This document shows, in pieces, positions 7,299-11,328 of a stretch of 11,328 bases of DNA (position 1 is its first letter; each line of letters starts with the position of its first letter). The notes beneath the pieces were generated by a model, which did not search any database, was not told where the DNA came from, and worked only from the letters and a program-made list of their open reading frames with translations. The stretch is taken from contig BLJB01000183.1 of assembly GCA_013423325.1 (NCBI GenBank), positions 393 through 11,720 on the forward strand, in the 5' to 3' direction. A program made the position numbers and the translations under genes. The DNA is from Usnea hakonensis. Lineage: Eukaryota; Ascomycota; Lecanoromycetes; Lecanorales; Parmeliaceae.

Positions 7299-8541
7299 AT
7301 AGAAAAAGTATAGCTTACTAGTACCCTTACTAATACCTAAATAATACTAGTAAGATATTATAGTAGACTTTATTACCGGCCTACCTTTATCGGATAGTTA
7401 TAACGCTATCTATATTATTATAGACTACTTATCTAAAGAGCGTTATTATATTTTATATTACTTCGATAAAGGAGGCTTATCTATAGAGGAGATCGCTATA
7501 ATTCTAATTTAGTATATTTACTACTTATATAGTCTCCCGTCTTTAATAATCTTAAATAATAGACCCTAATTCGCCTCGAATATATACTAATTAATATATA
7601 AACGATTAAATATTAAATTAAATCTATTTACTATCTACTATCTCTAAATAAATAATTAGTTTAAACGCGCGAATTAAAAAGTTAAAAAAGGCCTCTAGAT
7701 CTACTATAATTACGCGTAAAATAACTAGGCGAAATAGATCCCTATAATAGAATTTAGTAATAATAATAATAATATAATAATTACTAGATTATCTCTATTC
7801 TATCTTAATAAGGGATTCTATCCGCGTATAAATTTTAGCCTTAATACTATTAATTACGAGTCTATTAGGGAACGCCTATAAGTCTATACCGCTACTAAAA
7901 TTATTATTAAAATAAAAGAATTACTCTAATTTAGTAAAGCTATTCTTACTAGTACGTAAACTAATATAGAGTACTAAGCTAATAAATATTACTAAGAGTT
8001 ACTATTTAAAAAAGATAACCTAGTTATATTATTAATTAGAAATATTAAGATTATACGGCTATATAAGAATTTAGATTATAAATAACTTAATTTATTTAAA
8101 ATTATAAGTTAAGTAGAGATTACTTATAAATTTAAATTATTAAAAAGTATATTTCGACTTAAATTAATATTCTACCCGAACTTATTAATATTATACTCTA
8201 ATAATCTATTACCGGGTTAAGTAGTTCTATCTCTAATATCTATAGTACTCGATAATTACGAGTATTAGGAGATAAACGATATTCTAGATATTTACTAATA
8301 TTATAATTAACTCTAGTATCGCGTTAAGTAGACCGGTTTCGATAGGGATAATAAGTAGTATTATATAAATATTAATAAATTTAATAATACGTAGAATATA
8401 GTAAATAATTATTATAGAAATAATCTAACTATACCCGAAGGCCCTTAAGAGACTAGTAGGATCTAGAGAATACTAATCGAGCCTATAAAGCTAATATAAC
8501 TAAAGAAGTATAGATATTCTCTAGAAAGACCTTAATAATAG
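7294..8541 (+). pseudogene. Gypsy-2 pol relic, fragment 3 (integrase core and chromodomain)
   Basis: The frame with codon starts at 7297, 7300 and so on carries an integrase and chromodomain across more than 1.2 kb without an indel. Landmarks: LLVPL then DFITGLPLS at about 7315-7390; KERYYI; GLSIEEIAI at about 7470; LPSLIILNNRP at about 7530 (the Asp-Arg-Gly box has Asn in place of Asp); FKRAN at about 7660 (the catalytic Glu is Lys); GFYPRINFS at about 7820; and a chromodomain at about 8260-8420 (EINDILDIY, YRVK, stop, TGFDRDNK). The stops in frame are TAA and TAG. AT-content is extreme, the result of severe RIP on both strands. The frame ends in three stops at 8533-8541. Two catalytic residues are lost, so this is a dead relic. 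It is the same superfamily as Gypsy-1 but clearly a different family. Confidence 0.85.
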
Positions 8542-9568
8542 GCTTATTCTATAACTTCTATTACTTCTAGTTACTATAGCTACTACTAGTATAATTACTC
8601 TATATTTATAGATCGGCCCGAAGGTCTTATAATAATATATATAATTAGGAGAATATCTATTAATCGAAATATTTCTACTTTATATATATCTATCGACCTT
8701 ATTTTACTCGAAATTTAGTATATACTTATTATATTATATAAATTTTTTTTAAAATACTATATTTTTATAAAATATAGAATTTTTATATAGTAAACTAGGG
8801 CGGAAATAAATATTAAAATATAATTTAGCTATTTTTAAAAAAAATCGATTTTATAGAAATCTATAGATTTACCTTAATTACCCTATAATCGGGTTTTATC
8901 TAATCTACCCGGATTTCGCGCTAATCCGATTAAGGTTTTTTAATATATTAACTTTAAAATCTAATAACTTTTAAAATCGATTATTTTATCGAAAAAGATA
9001 ATTTCGATTTTTTTATTTTAGCTACTTAGTATTTAACTTTACCTTAGCTACCCGAAAGTTAGATTTTATAGTTATAACCTAGTATTTATAATTTACTATA
9101 GCTACCCGAATCTTATTTTTACTTCTAATATCCGGATTTTAAAACTTACTTTATCTATTCGAATTCGAGTTTTATAATTATAATCCGGATTTTTATCTTA
9201 TCTATCTAATATTTACTACTTTACTATAGCTATTTATTTTTACTTATATTTATAGCGAGTTTCTTTAGACCTAGAGACTAGACCTAGCCGAAAAGAGAGA
9301 TACTATTAGGATATAAATTAAACCTAGTATTAAAAGCTCTTAATATTACTAGTATTAAGTTTTTTAAATATTAGTCCCTAATAGAGCTAGGGCCTAGCGT
9401 ACTCTTATCTCTTACTATTTAAAGGGAACTTCTATACTTAGATATTCTCTCTTTAGATTTAATATCTTATTACTATATCTACTTAATATCTTAGTACCGG
9501 TCCTAACATTACTATACTATTACTATCTCGCTATCGTTATAATATTAGTTATAGGGATATAGCTATAT
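8542..9568. other. AT-rich, strongly RIP-mutated DNA, probable Gypsy-2 3' region
   Basis: No gene is recognisable. The stretch holds a decayed tandem array (8880-9240) and, near 9415-9430, CTATTTAAAGGGAAC, which resembles the TATA region of the Gypsy-1 LTR and could mark a decayed LTR. The distance from the chromodomain to the polypurine tract at 9569 is unusually long for one Ty3/gypsy element, so further nested debris is possible. Confidence 0.5.
8880..9240. repeat. Degenerate tandem array with a CTACCCGGAT-like motif
   Basis: Related motifs recur near 8910 (CTACCCGGATTT), 9047 (GCTACCCGAAAG), 9102 (GCTACCCGAATC), 9130 (ATATCCGGATTTT), 9155 (CTATTCGAATTC) and 9182 (TAATCCGGATTTTT), each followed by T-rich sequence. 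Spacing is irregular at about 25-55 bp in the second half. It looks like a minisatellite eroded by RIP. Confidence 0.4.
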
Positions 9569-9582
9569 AGAGGGGGGGATAG
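9569..9582 (+). other. Polypurine tract of an old LTR element, probably Gypsy-2
   Basis: AGAGGGGGGGATAG followed by TATTA, which RIP could make from TGTCA. The 14-mer is identical to the TRIM polypurine tract, here on the + strand, the same strand as the Gypsy-2 pol relic. Confidence 0.5.
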
Positions 9583-9627
9583 TATTATAGTTTTACCCTA
9601 ATACCTTTCTTTCTAATCTACGGAGAA

Positions 9628-9653
9628 GCGCTAAGCCCCTTTCGGCCTAGCGC
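9628..9653. other. GC-rich hairpin
   Basis: GCGCTA pairs with TAGCGC, followed after one mismatch by GCC with GGC, around the loop CCTTTC. It could form a stem in RNA or DNA; role unknown. Confidence 0.5.
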
Positions 9654-9680
9654 CTTAACATTACGTACAATAATTTCTTC

Positions 9681-9696
9681 GAGTGTAATTACACTC
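9681..9696. other. Perfect 16-bp palindrome GAGTGTAATTACACTC
   Basis: The sequence equals its own reverse complement. It survived inside RIP-mutated DNA, and a symmetric protein-binding site or chance are both possible. Confidence 0.45.
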
Positions 9697-9735
9697 TTCC
9701 TTCTATATAGCTACTATGAAAAGTATTGGAACAAT

Positions 9736-10769
9736 AACTCTAATTAAATATATAATTAATTGGATAATCTATCTAAGTAAATAAGAGCCGGAATATCTAA
9801 GTATATCTAGAAGGCGAATCTAGATACTAGTCTTATTATAGACTAGTCCGATTCGACCTTTCTAGAAAATAAGCTCGTAAAGCTATATAATATATATAGT
9901 AATTAAAATAAGAGATTAATATTCTTATTAACTATAATATAAATTAGTAGATATATATATAATTAATATTAATTTAGTTTTTATTAATAACGAATTATAG
10001 AGGCGGTAATATAAGTCTTAGTTTTTTAGAAAGAACTATAATAGAGGCTTCTAGAGATATAGTATTAATAGATTTCTTAATAATAATTATTAAAGACGTA
10101 GGAGTTTATATTATTAATCTAGAAACTATTATAATCTTTATTTATAACTCTAAAGCGCTAATAATATCTCGCGACTATATAGATAATTAAGAGTATAGTC
10201 GAGAAACGTTAAAGGGGGTATTAACTTATAGATCTATAAATAGCGATATAGTAGGCGATACCTAGATAACTAATCTAGATTAATTAGAATTACTTAGTAG
10301 TACCCTTTTAGCGTTTTCTTCTTTATATTCTTTAACGAGATTAGACGCTTTATTTAGACTTTTTATATTTCTCTATATATTATACTTAGTACTATATCCC
10401 TTTTATATAATAAGATATTTAGTAGTAAAACTACGTTCTTTAGGGATAATACGCTTATTAATAATTTAATTAAGCTTAAATAATTAAAATATAGATATAT
10501 TATTTTCTATAAATATAGGAGAAAATTTATCTAGTTATAATATTAATTATATATTTTTAAATAGATCTTTTTTTAGATTAGAATAAGGCTCTAGCTACGC
10601 TATAGAAAATATTAGATAAATCTTCTAACTTTTTAGAATAGTAAGTTAGTACGCTAATCTTCTAACCTTTTTAAGAACCTTAAATAGTTCTATAAATTAT
10701 AAATTATATTTTTTTTTAATAAGCTTTATAGCCGGAATATTATATCTATAAGATTGATCTACCCTATAT
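9736..10769. other. AT-rich RIP-mutated DNA without recognisable genes
   Basis: All frames are broken by many TAA/TAG stops. One + strand frame from 9790 has only such stops and Gln/Leu/Lys-rich stretches, which may be a decayed retroelement protein, but I recognise no domain. It contains the 61-bp inverted repeat at 9806-9866 and two related TCTTCTAAC-TTTTT-AGAA blocks (10621-10638, 10658-10677). Confidence 0.5.
9806..9866. repeat. 61-bp imperfect inverted repeat
   Basis: Arms pair as TCTAGAAGG with CCTTTCTAGA, CGAATC with GATTCG, and ACTAGTCT with AGACTAGT around the loop TATTAT, with small bulges between blocks. Confidence 0.7.
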
Positions 10770-10773
10770 AAAG

Positions 10774-11328
10774 ATGAAGTACAACAACCAACATGAAGAG
10801 ACGCCATTCACGATAGGTGGGGAACCAGGGAAGGAAGAGACACTGCTAGATACAGACGTAGAGGGAGATACTCCTTCGGAGGAAGAGAGGTATAACGACG
10901 CGGAAACAGAACAGGACGCGACTACCGCGCCTATAGTACCAACAAGACTAGGAGGGGGCCTAGATATAATACTTCTAATACTTAAGACGCTATTCGGGTA
11001 AGTACCAGACGAGTACCGAGAAACAGGAAACGCGTCTATAGAAGTTATACGAGAGCACGCGAAAACCCANNNNCAAAACGAAACAATTACGAAACTACGC
11101 GCAGAGCTATAATAGGAAAGGGAGAAACAGACTAGTCAGTAGGAAGAAGAACAGATTGGGAGCTAGACCAGCACGCTAACGCGTCAAGATAGCCCGGCCG
11201 CCAAATGGAGCCAGGGGAATCTATTTAAAATACCTAGGGGGCCCCCCCCCCGCGCTATAGCCCATACGATCCAACCTGAGGATTCGAGAAAACGGAGATA
11301 GCTCCTAATACGGGTTAGGGATAAGAAG
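10774..11328 (+). pseudogene. LINE-like (probable Tad1-type) ORF1, right copy, 5' part, RIP-mutated
   Basis: The ATG is at 10774, and the open part runs 75 codons to a TAA at 10999-11001. The same frame then continues with ORF1-like residues (DEYRETGNASIEVIREHAKT, a Glu/Gln/Lys-rich coiled-coil-like segment at 11074-11160, a Pro-rich stretch at 11230-11260, then a basic block and LLIRV) broken by TAA 11110, TAG 11113, TAG 11140, TAG 11164 and TAG 11299. All are products expected from CAA, CAG or TGG by RIP. The 75-residue ORF is thus the truncated head of a longer protein, not a small gene. The family assignment rests on the overall layout and the tail seen in the left copy; a gypsy-type Gag is the alternative. 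Confidence 0.5.
11070..11073. other. Ambiguous bases at a probable contig join
   Basis: CA stands on both sides of NNNN. The opposite arm reads straight through AAAACCCAAAACG with no extra sequence, so nothing appears to be missing. Confidence 0.6.

Larger units (their letters stand above)
9583..9735 (+). repeat. Probable 3' LTR start of the old element (end uncertain)
   Basis: The sequence following the polypurine tract is less AT-rich than its surroundings. Possible ends are TTAACA at 9655-9660 or GGAACAATAAC near 9735. No second copy lies in the window, so the boundary cannot be fixed. Confidence 0.35.
10770..11328 (+). repeat. Right arm of the large inverted repeat (pairs with 67-627)
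   Basis: Co-linear with the reverse complement of 67-627 apart from the N patches. It starts 4 nt before the ATG and runs off the window. The upstream DNA (10740-10769) shows no convincing homology to the sequence adjoining the left arm. Confidence 0.9.

Noticed and set aside
6701..7299. CCCTAA/TTAGGG words at the TRIM edges suggesting telomeric repeats
   Set aside because: They are isolated single units belonging to the LTR ends and the target duplication, not a tandem telomeric array.
7758..7773. (AAT)n microsatellite
   Set aside because: It lies in the integrase relic where the family has an Asn-rich EFADNN-like motif; RIP has simply made it AT-only.
10621..10677. Two TCTTCTAAC-TTTTT-AGAA blocks as a functional direct repeat
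   Set aside because: Short, imperfect and in AT-rich RIP-mutated DNA where such similarity is easily produced by chance.
1..11328. CRISPR array, rRNA, host protein gene or prokaryotic operon
   Set aside because: No regular spacer-repeat array, no conserved RNA gene motif and no coding frame outside retroelement debris was seen.

Overview
The window is a repeat-derived block from a filamentous ascomycete fungus and contains no recognisable host gene. The kingdom is inferred from chromodomain-bearing Ty3/gypsy polyproteins, a probable Tad1-like LINE ORF1, and pervasive repeat-induced point mutation (RIP). Nearly all differences between repeat copies are CpA/TpA or TpG/TpA, and every premature stop I found in the broken reading frames is TAA or TAG. 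I cannot name the species.

Layout. (i) 1-627 and 10770-11328 are two inverted copies of the start of one LINE-like ORF1, pointing outward. (ii) Between them lies an old, very AT-rich chromovirus relic on the + strand, here called Gypsy-2. Its integrase reading frame is cut into three pieces: 624-713, 6531-6705 and 7294-8541. (iii) The first cut is a structurally complete 5817-bp chromovirus on the - strand, Gypsy-1 (714-6530). It has 246-bp LTRs, an AGTCC target duplication, gag and pol in different frames joined by a -1 frameshift signal, and RIP-inactivated proteins. (iv) The second cut is a 588-bp non-autonomous miniature LTR element, TRIM-like (6706-7293), with 124-bp LTRs and a CCCTA target duplication. 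Its primer-binding region is complementary to a stretch of its own LTR just downstream of a TATA-like box, which suggests self-priming. (v) 8542-10769 is strongly RIP-mutated AT-rich DNA. It holds a decayed tandem array, a polypurine tract identical to that of the miniature element, a less AT-rich hairpin-bearing island and a 61-bp inverted repeat.

History inferred from nesting. Gypsy-2 came first and was heavily mutated. The miniature element and Gypsy-1 then inserted into its integrase region, and both were hit by milder RIP. The order of those two insertions is not determined by nesting. The two ORF1 arms differ almost only by RIP-type changes, so they were duplicated before being mutated. 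Nothing here is likely to encode a working protein. The most interesting points are the self-priming signature of the miniature element, the shared polypurine tract that suggests its mobilising partner, and the frameshift signal of Gypsy-1.
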